Assembly: GCF_002216775.1 (NCBI RefSeq)
Contig: NZ_CP022315.1
Span: 2,914,001 to 2,978,000, forward strand
DNA length: 64,000 nt
Direction: 5' to 3'
From: Virgibacillus phasianinus
GTDB taxonomy: Bacteria; Bacillota; Bacilli; Bacillales; Amphibacillaceae
The notes beneath the pieces are model-generated. The model saw only the letters and a program-made list of their open reading frames with translations, made no database searches and was not told the origin of the DNA. This document shows, piece after piece, positions 1 to 8,413 of this stretch; position 1 is the stretch's first letter, and every line of letters starts with the position of its first letter. The translations under genes and the position numbers were made by a program.

Positions 1-962
1 ATATTGGGACGACCATTACAGCGGTTCTGGCATCGCTAGGCGCAAGTGTAGCGGCTAGAAGAGCAGCATATACACACGTTATCTTCAATCTGGTAGGAAC
101 AACCATTTTCTTAATTTTTCTTGGCTGGTTTACGCAATATGTTGTGTTCCTGCAGGATCAATTAAACTTAAATCCGGAAATGACGCTGGCTTTTGCGCAT
201 GGAAGTTTCAACCTTGCTAATACAATTATCCAATTTCCTTTTATAGGAGCACTGGCGTGGATTGTAACGAAAATTATCCCGGGAGAAGATGTTACAATAG
301 AGTATAAGCCAAAGCATTTAGATCCCATCTTTATTCAACAATCTTCCACGCTTGCTTTAGACCAGGCGAAAGCCGAGATAATTCGCATGGGTGAATATGC
401 TGCACAAGGACTTGAAGAAACTAATCAATATCTACTCACCCATCAGCAAAAACATTCCGAAACAGCTATGCAGATTGAAGGGGCCCTAAACAATCTGGAT
501 CGAAAAATTACTGATTACCTGGTGGATATTTCAGCTGAATCATTGTCAGAATTCGAAAGTGCAAAACATACCGCGTTAATGGATTCTGTACGTGATATCG
601 AACGGATTGGTGATCATTTTGAAAATATTATTGAGCTAATCGATTATAAAATATCAAATAAAGTAGACTTAACAGAAAAGGCTCAGGAAGACTTAAATAA
701 CATGTTTGACTTAACAATTTTAACTGTTAAACAAGCAGTACAAGCACTCAATGCTATGGATCGTGAAGAAGCTCTTGCAGTAGTCCAAAAGGAAGATGAA
801 ATTGACAAGATGGAGCGCAGCTATCGTAAAAAGCACATTATCCGCATGAATGAGGGATTATGCACGGGGTCTGCGGGGATTGTGTTTGTGGACATTATCA
901 GCAATTTAGAACGTATAGGTGACCATTCCGTAAATATAGCGGAAGAAGTTCTGGGAGAATGA
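1..962 (+). CDS. Na/Pi cotransporter family protein, C-terminal part
   Basis: The frame is open from the first base, so the start lies outside the window; about 319 residues are visible. The first part is the end of a Na/Pi-cotransporter membrane domain, with a GTTITAVLASLG segment, an RRAAYTHVIFNLVGTT segment and two hydrophobic helices. A cytoplasmic PhoU-like helical tail follows, with the repeated ERIGDH...NI motif at both ends. The family moves phosphate with sodium across the membrane, and the PhoU-like tail probably modulates it. A GTG near position 144 is internal and not the start. A terminator follows at 976-1024. Phosphate uptake genes (pst) lie 5 kb downstream but form a separate unit. 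Confidence 0.9.
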   Translation, partial: IGTTITAVLASLGASVAARRAAYTHVIFNLVGTTIFLIFLGWFTQYVVFLQDQLNLNPEMTLAFAHGSFNLANTIIQFPFIGALAWIVTKIIPGEDVTIEYKPKHLDPIFIQQSSTLALDQAKAEIIRMGEYAAQGLEETNQYLLTHQQKHSETAMQIEGALNNLDRKITDYLVDISAESLSEFESAKHTALMDSVRDIERIGDHFENIIELIDYKISNKVDLTEKAQEDLNNMFDLTILTVKQAVQALNAMDREEALAVVQKEDEIDKMERSYRKKHIIRMNEGLCTGSAGIVFVDIISNLERIGDHSVNIAEEVLGE

Positions 963-975
963 AGTAAAACAGATT

Positions 976-1024
976 AAAGAGATTAACGGCTATTTATTAT
1001 TAGAAACGTTAGTCTCTTTTTCTT
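976..1024 (+). terminator. Rho-independent terminator after the Na/Pi transporter
   Basis: A 13-bp stem (AAAGAGATTAACG at 976-988 with CGTTAGTCTCTTT at 1007-1019, one G-U pair) is followed by a T-rich run. It closes the transporter transcription unit ahead of the tRNA operon. Confidence 0.85.
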
Positions 1025-1185
1025 TCTAAAACGTTCTTTTTATAGGTACCTGTATTTATCCAGTGTAAAAACTTTTGATAAAAAATTAAAATTTAAATTG
1101 AAAAATGAAGATGAAAGTGCTATAGTTATTAATGTTGTTCGAAAGGGAGCAAATAAATACTTTTAAAAAGTTTGTATGAAATATA

Positions 1186-1214
1186 TTGACAGATTATCCC
1201 GTACATGATAAATT
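1186..1214 (+). promoter_or_regulatory. Probable SigA promoter of the tRNA operon
   Basis: A perfect -35 TTGACA lies at 1186-1191. A -10-like GATAAATT lies at 1207-1214, the best 17-nt spacing giving TAAATT. It sits about 85 nt before the first tRNA. The -10 is imperfect, so the exact box is uncertain. Nothing else is visible between the upstream terminator and this promoter. Confidence 0.5.
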
Positions 1215-1299
1215 ATATTTCGTCGCTTGTTAATTCTTTACATACGAAACATGAAGGACAAGCAAGATTGTACGACTAAGATTCGCTTTATTAGATTAT

Positions 1300-1374
1300 T
1301 CCACAGTAGCTCAGTGGTAGAGCTATCGGCTGTTAACCGATCGGTCGTAGGTTCGAATCCTACCTGTGGAGCCA
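1300..1374 (+). tRNA. tRNA-Asn(GTT)
   Basis: Acceptor TCCACAG at 1300-1306 pairs with CTGTGGA at 1364-1370. The discriminator is G and CCA is encoded. The anticodon loop CTGTTAA gives GTT, sitting in an ATCGG/CCGAT stem. It is the first gene of the cluster. Confidence 0.97.
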
Positions 1375-1377
1375 TTT

Positions 1378-1454
1378 GGCGGTGTAGCTCAGCTGGCGAG
1401 AGCGTACGGTTCATACCCGTGAGGTCGGGGGTTCGATCCCCTCCGCCGCTACCA
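1378..1454 (+). tRNA. tRNA-Met(CAT), elongator
   Basis: Acceptor GGCGGTG pairs with the CGCCGCT end and ACCA is encoded. The anticodon loop TTCATAC is that of the Bacillus elongator tRNA-Met rather than the initiator or lysidine-type Ile tRNA. Confidence 0.93.
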
Positions 1455-1504
1455 TTGATAAACTTATTGTGAAACAGAATACATAAACACATGTCCTTTT
1501 TATG

Positions 1505-1580
1505 GCGGTCGTGGCGAAGTGGTTAACGCACCGGATTGTGGCTCCGGCACTCGTGGGTTCGATCCCCACCGGTCGCCCCA
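1505..1580 (+). tRNA. tRNA-His(GTG)
   Basis: The anticodon loop TTGTGGC in a CCGGA/TCCGG stem gives GTG. The G at 1504 provides the extra G-1 typical of tRNA-His, opposite the discriminator C. CCA is encoded. Confidence 0.95.
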
Positions 1581-1589
1581 TAAAATTAA

Positions 1590-1666
1590 GGACCCTTAGC
1601 TCAGCTGGTTAGAGCTATCGGCTCATAACCGATCGGTCGCAGGTTCGAATCCTGCAGGGTCCACCA
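1590..1666 (+). tRNA. tRNA-Ile2(CAT), lysidine type
   Basis: Acceptor GGACCCT pairs with AGGGTCC and ACCA is encoded. The anticodon loop is CTCATAA. The GGACCCT acceptor resembles AUA-reading Ile tRNA rather than initiator Met, so the C of CAT is probably converted to lysidine by TilS. Its D/anticodon region is nearly identical to that of the tRNA-Asn at 1300. Confidence 0.8.
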
Positions 1667-1677
1667 TTTTACTTTAC

Positions 1678-1770
1678 GGAGGAATACCCAAGTCTGGCTG
1701 AAGGGATCGGTCTTGAAAACCGACAGGGGTGTCAAAGCCCGCGGGGGTTCGAATCCCTCTTCCTCCTCCA
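1678..1770 (+). tRNA. tRNA-Ser(TGA)
   Basis: Acceptor GGAGGAA pairs with TTCCTCC. The long variable arm (AGGGGTGTCAAAGCCCGC) is class II, and the anticodon loop CTTGAAA gives TGA. The base before the encoded CCA is T instead of the G73 usual for tRNA-Ser. Confidence 0.95.
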
Positions 1771-1783
1771 TACATACTATAAT

Positions 1784-1856
1784 GGCTCAGTAGCTCAGTC
1801 GGTAGAGCAAAGGACTGAAAATCCTTGTGTCGGCGGTTCGATTCCGTCCTGAGCCA
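1784..1856 (+). tRNA. tRNA-Phe(GAA)
   Basis: Acceptor GGCTCAG pairs with CTGAGCC and the anticodon loop CTGAAAA gives GAA. The 3' end reads ATCA instead of ACCA, so the CCA tail is not encoded, unlike the five upstream genes. The transcript would need 3' trimming and CCA addition. Confidence 0.94.
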
Positions 1857-1865
1857 TCACATTCA

Positions 1866-1905
1866 CAGATTGTCCCGAATTTAATCGGCAATCTGATTTT
1901 TTATT
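1866..1905 (+). terminator. Terminator of the tRNA operon
   Basis: Stem CAGATTG (1866-1872) pairs with CAATCTG (1889-1895), continued inward by CCGA/TCGG, and is followed by six T. Confidence 0.85.
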
Positions 1906-2092
1906 GTAAAAGAATTTCAAAATGAGGTTTCAAGGATAATCATACGTGAAATAGTAATTGAGGATGCTTTGATAGGTTAATTGTAAAAATATGCATATAA
2001 GTTGCATGTCACTCAAAGCTCTGATAATCTTGCTATAAAAGGTTGAATTTTCAATCCTTTTACTAACATAACTATTGAGGAGGAAATTAGTA

Positions 2093-2704
2093 ATGGCTAA
2101 ATTTGAATTACCAGAACTACCTTACGCGTACGATGCTTTAGAACCAACAATTGATAAAGAAACGATGAACATTCATCATACAAAGCATCACAATACTTAT
2201 GTAACAAAATTAAATGGTGCTTTGGAAGGGCATTCTGATCTACAAGATAAATCATTGAATGATTTAGTTGCAAGTTTGGATTCAGTACCACAAGATATCC
2301 GTACGGCTGTCCGTAACAATGGTGGTGGACATGCGAATCATAGTTTATTCTGGAAAGTTCTTTCACCTAACGGCGGTGGCGAACCATCCGGCGAACTAGC
2401 TGATAAAATTAACGGTACTTTTGGCAGCTTCGACAAGTTTAAAGAACAATTTGAAAATGCTGCAAAAACACGTTTTGGATCAGGTTGGGCTTGGTTAGTC
2501 GTTAACAATGGTGAACTTGAAGTAATCAGCACTCCTAACCAGGATAACCCATTGATGGAAGGTAAGACTCCTGTTTTAGGTCTAGATGTTTGGGAGCATG
2601 CTTACTACCTTAAATATCAAAACAAACGTCCTGAATACGTTTCTGCATTTTGGAATGTAGTTAACTGGGATGAAGTTACGAAGAATTATAACGAAGCTAA
2701 GTAA
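2093..2704 (+). CDS. sodA: Superoxide dismutase [Mn]
   Basis: Converts superoxide to oxygen and hydrogen peroxide in the cytoplasm. At 203 residues it has the family length. Expected metal ligands are present: H28 (HHTKHH), H83 (HANHS), D165 and H169 (DVWEHAYY). Q150 in the TPNQDNP motif is the second-shell glutamine typical of Mn rather than Fe enzymes. The start at 2093 is set by AGGAGG ten bases upstream; an in-frame extension to 2075 has no ribosome site. It is monocistronic, with a terminator directly after. Its place before yqgE and pbpA matches Bacillus subtilis. Confidence 0.97.
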   Translation: MAKFELPELPYAYDALEPTIDKETMNIHHTKHHNTYVTKLNGALEGHSDLQDKSLNDLVASLDSVPQDIRTAVRNNGGGHANHSLFWKVLSPNGGGEPSGELADKINGTFGSFDKFKEQFENAAKTRFGSGWAWLVVNNGELEVISTPNQDNPLMEGKTPVLGLDVWEHAYYLKYQNKRPEYVSAFWNVVNWDEVTKNYNEAK

Positions 2705-2719
2705 TTATATATCTTGAAG

Positions 2720-2749
2720 AAACGCAGGCTAATCCCTGCGTTTTTTTCT
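2720..2749 (+). terminator. Terminator after sodA
   Basis: AAACGCAGG (2720-2728) pairs with CCTGCGTTT (2735-2743), followed by a T run. Confidence 0.9.
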
Positions 2750-2822
2750 TGCACAATTTAAAACTGGTGGTATATCTGTCCCCTAATTGTTCAAACTATA
2801 AAAGAACGCAGGAGGGGACACC

Positions 2823-4094
2823 ATGCATACTTATAAAGAATATATCATAAATAAAATAAAGGAAAATACGGACCTGACCTTTTTGTTGGTAATAGGCGGC
2901 CTTTATTCCCTTGGGCTATTTTTATCCAATACATTCGTAAACATTTATCTATGGAAGCAATCTGGAGATTATGTCACAATAGCACTTTACAATTTGGGAA
3001 TTTATATCTTTCAGCCTATTACCTTTGTGATTGCTGGAAAGATGGCAAAAAAAGTTGATCGGATTTTCGTTTTACGACTAGGGGTAATTTTCTTATCTCT
3101 ATTTTTTTTGAGCGTATTATTTATAGGTGATTCAGCCGCTTCCTACCATATTTATCTGGGAAGTCTGCTTGGAATCGGATTTGGCTTTTACTGGCTGGCA
3201 TTTAACGTGTTAACATTTGAAATCACGGAACCGGATACAAGAGATGTCTTTAATGGGTTTCTAGGTGTTTTGCAATCATTCGGCGGAATGATTGGACCAT
3301 TAATAGCTGGTATTATCATTGCAAAAATGGATCAGAACTTTGGTTATAAAACTATTTTTACGGTTTCATTTTTAATGTTTATTGGAGCAGTAATTTGCAG
3401 TTTTTTTCTTAGCAAAAGAAAGGCCGATGGCGCCTATCATTTTAAACGGATCCTTCATGAACGAAAACATAATAAGAATTGGAGGAGAATTTTAAATGCC
3501 CATGTTTTTCAAGGGTTTAGAGAGGGCATATTTTTATTCGTCATTGCGATTTGGGTGTTTATTGCGACGGGAAGTGAATTTGCATTAGGTATGTTTAATT
3601 TGTTTTTATCTGGACTTTCCTTTGTGTTTTACTTTCTGGCAACAAAGTTTATAAAACCAAATTTACGTAAAAAGGCAATTTTGATTGGTGCAATCATACT
3701 CTACCTTTCCGTTTACATCATTATCTTCAATGTGAATTACTCGCTTTTAATCGTTTATGCTGTAATTATTGGAATTGCATACCCAATAATCAACGTTCCC
3801 TATGCTTCGTTGACATACGACGTAATCGGAAAAGCGTGGAGGGCACGGGATTTGCGTATTGAATATATCGTTGTCCGTGAATTATATGTTAATGCTGGCA
3901 GGGTAGTATCAATTGGTGCTTTCTTAGTAGCTGTTACATTTATTGCACCGGAAAAGATTATCCCAATACTTTTAATAACATTTGGCGCTGGGCATCTCTT
4001 CATTTATTTCTTTATCAAAGATATTTACCTTGTAAAAAATGATAAAGAAGAAGTGATGAAAAAAGAAGAGCTCCCGGACGAAAAAAATCGGTAA
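2823..4094 (+). CDS. yqgE: MFS transporter (YqgE-like)
   Basis: A 423-residue protein with about twelve hydrophobic segments in two halves, split by a basic cytoplasmic loop (SKRKADGAYHFKRILHERKHNKNWRR, residues ~196-222). It lies between sodA and pbpA, where Bacillus subtilis has yqgE, and the length agrees. It belongs to the major facilitator superfamily; its substrate cannot be inferred from sequence. The start ATG follows GGAGGGGACACC. A SigA-type promoter for pbpA lies just beyond its stop, so it is probably transcribed alone. Confidence 0.8.
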   Translation: MHTYKEYIINKIKENTDLTFLLVIGGLYSLGLFLSNTFVNIYLWKQSGDYVTIALYNLGIYIFQPITFVIAGKMAKKVDRIFVLRLGVIFLSLFFLSVLFIGDSAASYHIYLGSLLGIGFGFYWLAFNVLTFEITEPDTRDVFNGFLGVLQSFGGMIGPLIAGIIIAKMDQNFGYKTIFTVSFLMFIGAVICSFFLSKRKADGAYHFKRILHERKHNKNWRRILNAHVFQGFREGIFLFVIAIWVFIATGSEFALGMFNLFLSGLSFVFYFLATKFIKPNLRKKAILIGAIILYLSVYIIIFNVNYSLLIVYAVIIGIAYPIINVPYASLTYDVIGKAWRARDLRIEYIVVRELYVNAGRVVSIGAFLVAVTFIAPEKIIPILLITFGAGHLFIYFFIKDIYLVKNDKEEVMKKEELPDEKNR

Positions 4095-4100
4095 TAATGG

Positions 4101-4129
4101 TTAGAAATTTGCCTGTTAAATGATATAAT
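4101..4129 (+). promoter_or_regulatory. Extended -10 promoter upstream of pbpA
   Basis: TGATATAAT at 4121-4129 is an extended -10 with a perfect TATAAT. A weak -35 (TTAGAA) lies 17 nt upstream at 4101-4106. It is about 48 nt before the pbpA start. Confidence 0.65.
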
Positions 4130-4176
4130 AATATGTAATAAATTTAACATGCATTTGTAAAAAAAGGGAGAGACAT

Positions 4177-6279
4177 ATGGTCAAAAAGAAAAAGAAGCGC
4201 GCTCAACTTCCTTTTCGCTTGAATATATTATTCTTTGTTGTGTTTTTATTGTTTTCTGCTTTGATTATGAAACTTGGTGTTGTGCAAATTGTGCAGGGGG
4301 AAAATTATCAAGAAGAAATAAATCGAACTATCAAAGATACAACAAAAATTCCAGTTCCAAGGGGAAGAATTTTGGACCGAAATCATAATGTAGTTGTTGG
4401 TAATAAGCCACTATATTCAATTACATACACACCTGAAAAGGGGACCACCGCTGAGGAACGGCTGGAAGTTGCGGAAAAGTTAGCACCATTCATAGATATG
4501 CAGCCGGAAGACGATGAACTGACAGAAAGAAATAAGAAAGAGTATTGGTATTTAAAGCACGAGGATGAGGCCACTAAGCGACTTTCCGATAAAGAAGTTG
4601 AAAAACTGGACAATAGTGAGGCATACCAAACAACTCTTGATCGAATCACAAAAGAAGAAATTAGTAATTTTACCAAGGAACAAAAAGAAATAATAAATAT
4701 TAAAAAAGAACTGGACCAAGCCTATTCACTTACACCACATGTTGTCAAAAATGAAGATGTGACACCTGAGGAATATGCAAAAGTTGCCGAACACTTGGAT
4801 ATGCTTCCTGGAATAAATGCAACAACTGACTGGGAGCGGACACATCCGTATGATGAAACGTTGCGAAGTATTTTTGGCTCGATAACTACAAGAGAACAAG
4901 GTATCCCAAAGGAAAAGAAAGATTATTATATTACAAGGGGATACAGTCGCAATGACAGAGTCGGAATAAGCGGTTTGGAACAAGAATATGAAAGTGTTCT
5001 GCGAGGGAGAAAGGAACAAATCCAGTACACCACAAATAAAAATGGAGTGATTGTCGATTCCAATGTGGTTGTTGAAGGTGAACGCGGCAAAGATGTTGTG
5101 TTAACAATTGATATGGAACTTCAGAAAAAAGTGGATAGTATCATTAAGGATGAAATGAAGAAAGCATATGCGGAAGATCCTTATGGAAATCGTGATATGG
5201 ATGATGCATACGCAATCGTCATTGATCCGCAGACCGGGGAACTGCTTGCGGTATCCGGTCAGCATTATGACCGGGAGGAAAAAGAATTCAGTAATAACGC
5301 TTATAATACACTGTATTCCGCTTTTAGAGCAGGTTCAACGGTAAAAGGTGCGACAGTGTTATCTGGTTATGAATCAGGCGTTATTGAACCTGGACAAACA
5401 TTTTTTGATGCGCCGATTAAAATCAAAGGTACACCTGAAAAAAGTTCATATCAAAATGAAAGCTTAGGATTAGTCAATGATTATACTGCACTGCAAAAAT
5501 CATCCAACGTTTATATGTTCTATATTGCCATGCGCATGCTAGGAGATTTTGATTATGAGCGGAATGCACCATTACAAATAGAGTCTGTGGATGATGCCTT
5601 TTTGGACTTCAGGAATTACTTTAGCCAATTTGGATTAGGTGTACCAACTGGAGTTGACTTTCCATTTGAATCATTGGGGTACGAAGGTGATAATATTGCT
5701 GGTAAGCTATTGGACTTTGCTATTGGACAGTACGATACTTATACACCTATGCAATTAGCCCAATACGTATCAACAATTGCAAATGATGGCTATCGCGTCC
5801 GTCCAAGATTCCTGAAAGCAGTTCATAAGCCTACACCAGATGAGGATCAACTAGGTGCAGTATCCAAAAGCAAGAATACGGATGTACTGAACCGGATCAC
5901 CATGGATCAGGATTTACTTGAACGAGTTCAGGAAGGCTTCAGAAGGGTTTACCAGGAGCCGGGAGGAACAGCGTACAGCTATTTTGCTGATAAGGAATAT
6001 ACCTCTGCTGGTAAGACAGGAACTGCTGAAAGTACCGTTTTCTATCGGGATGAAGAAGGGAATATAGTTGATTCAAGAGAAGCATCAAACCTTGCTCTTG
6101 TTGGCTATGCACCATATGAAAATCCGGAAGTCGCTTTCGCAATCGTTGTACCGAATACCGGTGGAGAATACCATATTAACGATTACATCGGGGAGCGTAT
6201 TTTAGATACGTATTTCGATCTAAAAGAAAAACGTGAAGGCGAAGGGAAGGAAGAAGTTACGAATAAGGAAGATAATTAA
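4177..6279 (+). CDS. pbpA: Penicillin-binding protein 2A, class B transpeptidase
   Basis: Cross-links peptidoglycan during cell elongation and acts outside the membrane. A basic N-terminus precedes one membrane anchor (residues ~16-36). A dimerisation/non-catalytic region follows, then the transpeptidase domain with all three penicillin-binding motifs: S387-T-V-K390, S442-S-N444 and K613-T-G615. The C-terminal tail is acidic and lysine-rich. At 700 residues it fits the PBP2A (YqgF) class, and its position between yqgE and pstS matches Bacillus subtilis. Ribosome site GGGAGAG lies before ATG 4177. Confidence 0.93.
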   Translation: MVKKKKKRAQLPFRLNILFFVVFLLFSALIMKLGVVQIVQGENYQEEINRTIKDTTKIPVPRGRILDRNHNVVVGNKPLYSITYTPEKGTTAEERLEVAEKLAPFIDMQPEDDELTERNKKEYWYLKHEDEATKRLSDKEVEKLDNSEAYQTTLDRITKEEISNFTKEQKEIINIKKELDQAYSLTPHVVKNEDVTPEEYAKVAEHLDMLPGINATTDWERTHPYDETLRSIFGSITTREQGIPKEKKDYYITRGYSRNDRVGISGLEQEYESVLRGRKEQIQYTTNKNGVIVDSNVVVEGERGKDVVLTIDMELQKKVDSIIKDEMKKAYAEDPYGNRDMDDAYAIVIDPQTGELLAVSGQHYDREEKEFSNNAYNTLYSAFRAGSTVKGATVLSGYESGVIEPGQTFFDAPIKIKGTPEKSSYQNESLGLVNDYTALQKSSNVYMFYIAMRMLGDFDYERNAPLQIESVDDAFLDFRNYFSQFGLGVPTGVDFPFESLGYEGDNIAGKLLDFAIGQYDTYTPMQLAQYVSTIANDGYRVRPRFLKAVHKPTPDEDQLGAVSKSKNTDVLNRITMDQDLLERVQEGFRRVYQEPGGTAYSYFADKEYTSAGKTGTAESTVFYRDEEGNIVDSREASNLALVGYAPYENPEVAFAIVVPNTGGEYHINDYIGERILDTYFDLKEKREGEGKEEVTNKEDN

Positions 6280-6290
6280 ATAGAATGAAC

Positions 6291-6330
6291 AATCCCAAAT
6301 TATTGGTCCGCCAACAATTTGGGATTTTTT
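6291..6330 (+). terminator. Terminator after pbpA
   Basis: AATCCCAAATT (6291-6301) pairs with AATTTGGGATT (6316-6326), extended inward by TTGG/CCAA and followed by T6. It separates pbpA from the phosphate-regulated pst operon. Confidence 0.9.
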
Positions 6331-6340
6331 AATGTAGAAA

Positions 6341-6399
6341 TTTACGAAACCTTTACAATGGATTAATAGTGGCACAACATTCTCCCTTTACAATATAAA
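6341..6399 (+). promoter_or_regulatory. Pho box and promoter of the pst operon
   Basis: Four direct repeats resembling the PhoP site TT(A/T)ACA occur at exact 11-bp steps: TTTACG 6341, TTTACA 6352, TTAATA 6363 and ACAACA 6374. A further TTTACA is at 6387 and a -10-like TATAAA at 6394-6399. Eleven-base periodicity upstream of a -10 without a strong -35 is the known layout of PhoP-activated promoters. This predicts induction of pst under phosphate starvation by PhoPR. Confidence 0.8.
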
Positions 6400-6434
6400 T
6401 TGTAAGCAAAGACAAGTATTAAGGGGGAGTTAAG

Positions 6435-7388
6435 ATGAGATCAAGAGTTATGGCATTAGCTGTGGTTATGTCCCTATTCGTTTTATTTACGGCCGCTTGT
6501 GGAAATGGCGATGGCAGTGGAAATACAAGTGCAAGCGAAGGCGGAGTGAAAAAAGTGGCGGTGGATGGTTCATCGACAGTTTTCCCGATTATGGAGGCTA
6601 TTGCAGAAGAATATTCAGCAGCTAATCCAGATGTTCGAGCAACTATTGGTGTATCAGGTACTGGTGGAGGGTTTGAAAAGTTTATTGCTGGTGAAACCGA
6701 TATTTCAAATGCATCTCGGCCGATAACGGAAGAAGAGAAAAAAGCGCTTGAAGAAGCAGGAATTAAATATACGGAATTTAAAGTAGCTCTTGATGGATTG
6801 TCGGTTGTTGTAAATAAAGAAAATGACTGGGTGGATCAACTTTCTATAGAAGAATTGAAAAAAATGTGGACTGACAGCAGTGATGTTAAGACATGGGCTG
6901 ATGTCCGCGAAGGATGGCCAGAAGAAGAAATCAAATTCTTTAGCCCGGGTGCAGACTCAGGTACGTTCGATTACTTTGATGAGGTAGTATTGGGTGGAGA
7001 ACAAATTCGGAAAGATGCAGCCCTTTCAGAAGATGACAATGTACTTGTTCAGGGCGTTTCTGGATCAAAGAATGGAATTGGGTACTTTGGATTTGCGTAT
7101 TATCTTGAAAATAAAGATAGCCTAAAGGTTGTACCAATCGTTAACAAGAAAGGAAAAGCAGTAACTCCAAGCCAGGAAACTATTCAGTCTGGTGAGTATG
7201 AGCCGCTGTCAAGACCATTATATATCTATGTGAAAAATGAAGCCTTGAAAGATGATGCAGTTTATGATTTTACAACATATACACTTGAAAACGCGGGGAA
7301 AATGGCCGAAGCTGTTGGCTACGTAGCACTTCCCGATAGTGTATATGATGAACAGCTTAAAAAGATAGATAAAATAGCTGGTAAATAA
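6435..7388 (+). CDS. pstS: Phosphate ABC transporter substrate-binding lipoprotein
   Basis: Captures phosphate outside the cell for the PstCAB importer. The N-terminus is a lipoprotein signal peptide with lipobox FTAAC, the lipidated cysteine being C22, followed by a Gly/Ser-rich linker. The phosphate-binding signatures GSSTVFPI, SGTGGGF, ISNASRPI and ADSGTFDYF are present. Length is 317 residues. A strong AAGGGGGAG ribosome site precedes the start. It is first in the pst operon behind the Pho box, and an intergenic hairpin after it may raise its level relative to the membrane components. Confidence 0.96.
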   Translation: MRSRVMALAVVMSLFVLFTAACGNGDGSGNTSASEGGVKKVAVDGSSTVFPIMEAIAEEYSAANPDVRATIGVSGTGGGFEKFIAGETDISNASRPITEEEKKALEEAGIKYTEFKVALDGLSVVVNKENDWVDQLSIEELKKMWTDSSDVKTWADVREGWPEEEIKFFSPGADSGTFDYFDEVVLGGEQIRKDAALSEDDNVLVQGVSGSKNGIGYFGFAYYLENKDSLKVVPIVNKKGKAVTPSQETIQSGEYEPLSRPLYIYVKNEALKDDAVYDFTTYTLENAGKMAEAVGYVALPDSVYDEQLKKIDKIAGK

Positions 7389-7414
7389 ATTGGAAGATGA
7401 ATAGCAAGATCAGT

Positions 7415-7451
7415 ATGTGAGGATAGCTCATTGTGCAGCATTTCCTCACAT
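7415..7451 (+). promoter_or_regulatory. Intergenic hairpin between pstS and pstC
   Basis: ATGTGAGGA (7415-7423) pairs perfectly with TCCTCACAT (7443-7451) around a 19-nt loop. No T run follows directly; one of five T starts at 7459. It may be a processing/stabilising hairpin or partial attenuator that keeps pstS mRNA in excess. Confidence 0.5.
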
Positions 7452-7482
7452 TCCTGCGTTTTTATTGGGGAGGATCGTACGT

Positions 7483-8412
7483 ATGTCAAAATCTGTTCGA
7501 GATATGATAAATGAAAAAAATTCTAATCGTTCTATACTTCATTTTACAGAGAAAGCAGCACCACTTATCTTTTTGTTATGTGCAATTGTTTCTGTTTTCA
7601 CAACCTTAGGGATTGTTTTTACATTGCTAATAGAAACGATTACTTTTTTTAATAGGGTTTCTTTTTTAGAATTTATCACAAGTGTAGAATGGTATCCCTT
7701 TGCTGAAGGAAACTCGTCCTATGGCATTCTTTCTTTGGTCTCAGGAACACTATTAATTACTTTAATCGCAATGGTGGTAGCAATTCCAATCGGACTTGCA
7801 TCCGCTATTTATTTAAGCGAATATGCAACCTTAAAAGTTAGAAAAATAGTGAAGCCAATAGTGGAAATTTTAGCGGGAGTGCCAACGATCGTATATGGTT
7901 TCTTCTCATTAACATTTGTTACTCCGCTGTTAAAAAACATTATACCAGAACTGCCTATTTTCAATGCATTGAGTCCAGGTATTGTAATTGGCATAATGAT
8001 AATTCCGATGATTGCTTCCCTATCAGAAGACGCAATGAATTCAGTTCCAAATTCTATGCGTGAAGGTGCACTGGCCATGGGTTCAACTAGATTGGAAGTT
8101 GCATTAAAAGTAGTGCTTCCAGCAGCGCTCTCCGGTATTATCGCTTCATTTGTACTTGGAATTTCTCGTGCGATTGGAGAAACAATGATTGTAGCGGTTG
8201 CCGCTGGTGCTACGCCGAAACTAACATTAGATGTTACTGAGTCTATTCAAACGATGACAGCATATATTGTACAGGTCAGTTTAGGTGATGCTGGTTATGG
8301 ATCAACCATTTACTATAGTATTTATGCGGTTGGCATGACATTATTTGTTTTCACACTAGCAATGAATTTATTGGCACAATACATTTCTCGGCGTTTTAGG
8401 GAGGAATATTAA
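7483..8412 (+). CDS. pstC: Phosphate ABC transporter permease PstC
   Basis: One of the two membrane subunits of the phosphate importer. It has about six transmembrane segments and the permease EAA-type loop (EGALAMGSTRLEVALKVVLPAA) that contacts PstB. The start is placed at ATG 7483, ten bases after GGGGAGG, giving 309 residues (MSKSVRDM...). A GTG 66 nt upstream lies inside the intergenic hairpin and is unlikely to be used. pstA begins 1 nt after its stop. Confidence 0.94.
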   Translation: MSKSVRDMINEKNSNRSILHFTEKAAPLIFLLCAIVSVFTTLGIVFTLLIETITFFNRVSFLEFITSVEWYPFAEGNSSYGILSLVSGTLLITLIAMVVAIPIGLASAIYLSEYATLKVRKIVKPIVEILAGVPTIVYGFFSLTFVTPLLKNIIPELPIFNALSPGIVIGIMIIPMIASLSEDAMNSVPNSMREGALAMGSTRLEVALKVVLPAALSGIIASFVLGISRAIGETMIVAVAAGATPKLTLDVTESIQTMTAYIVQVSLGDAGYGSTIYYSIYAVGMTLFVFTLAMNLLAQYISRRFREEY

Positions 8413-8413
8413 C

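Noticed and set aside
1227-1492. Open frames on both strands across the first tRNAs
   Set aside because: They are translations of the tRNA-Asn and tRNA-Met genes; well-folded tRNAs explain the sequence.
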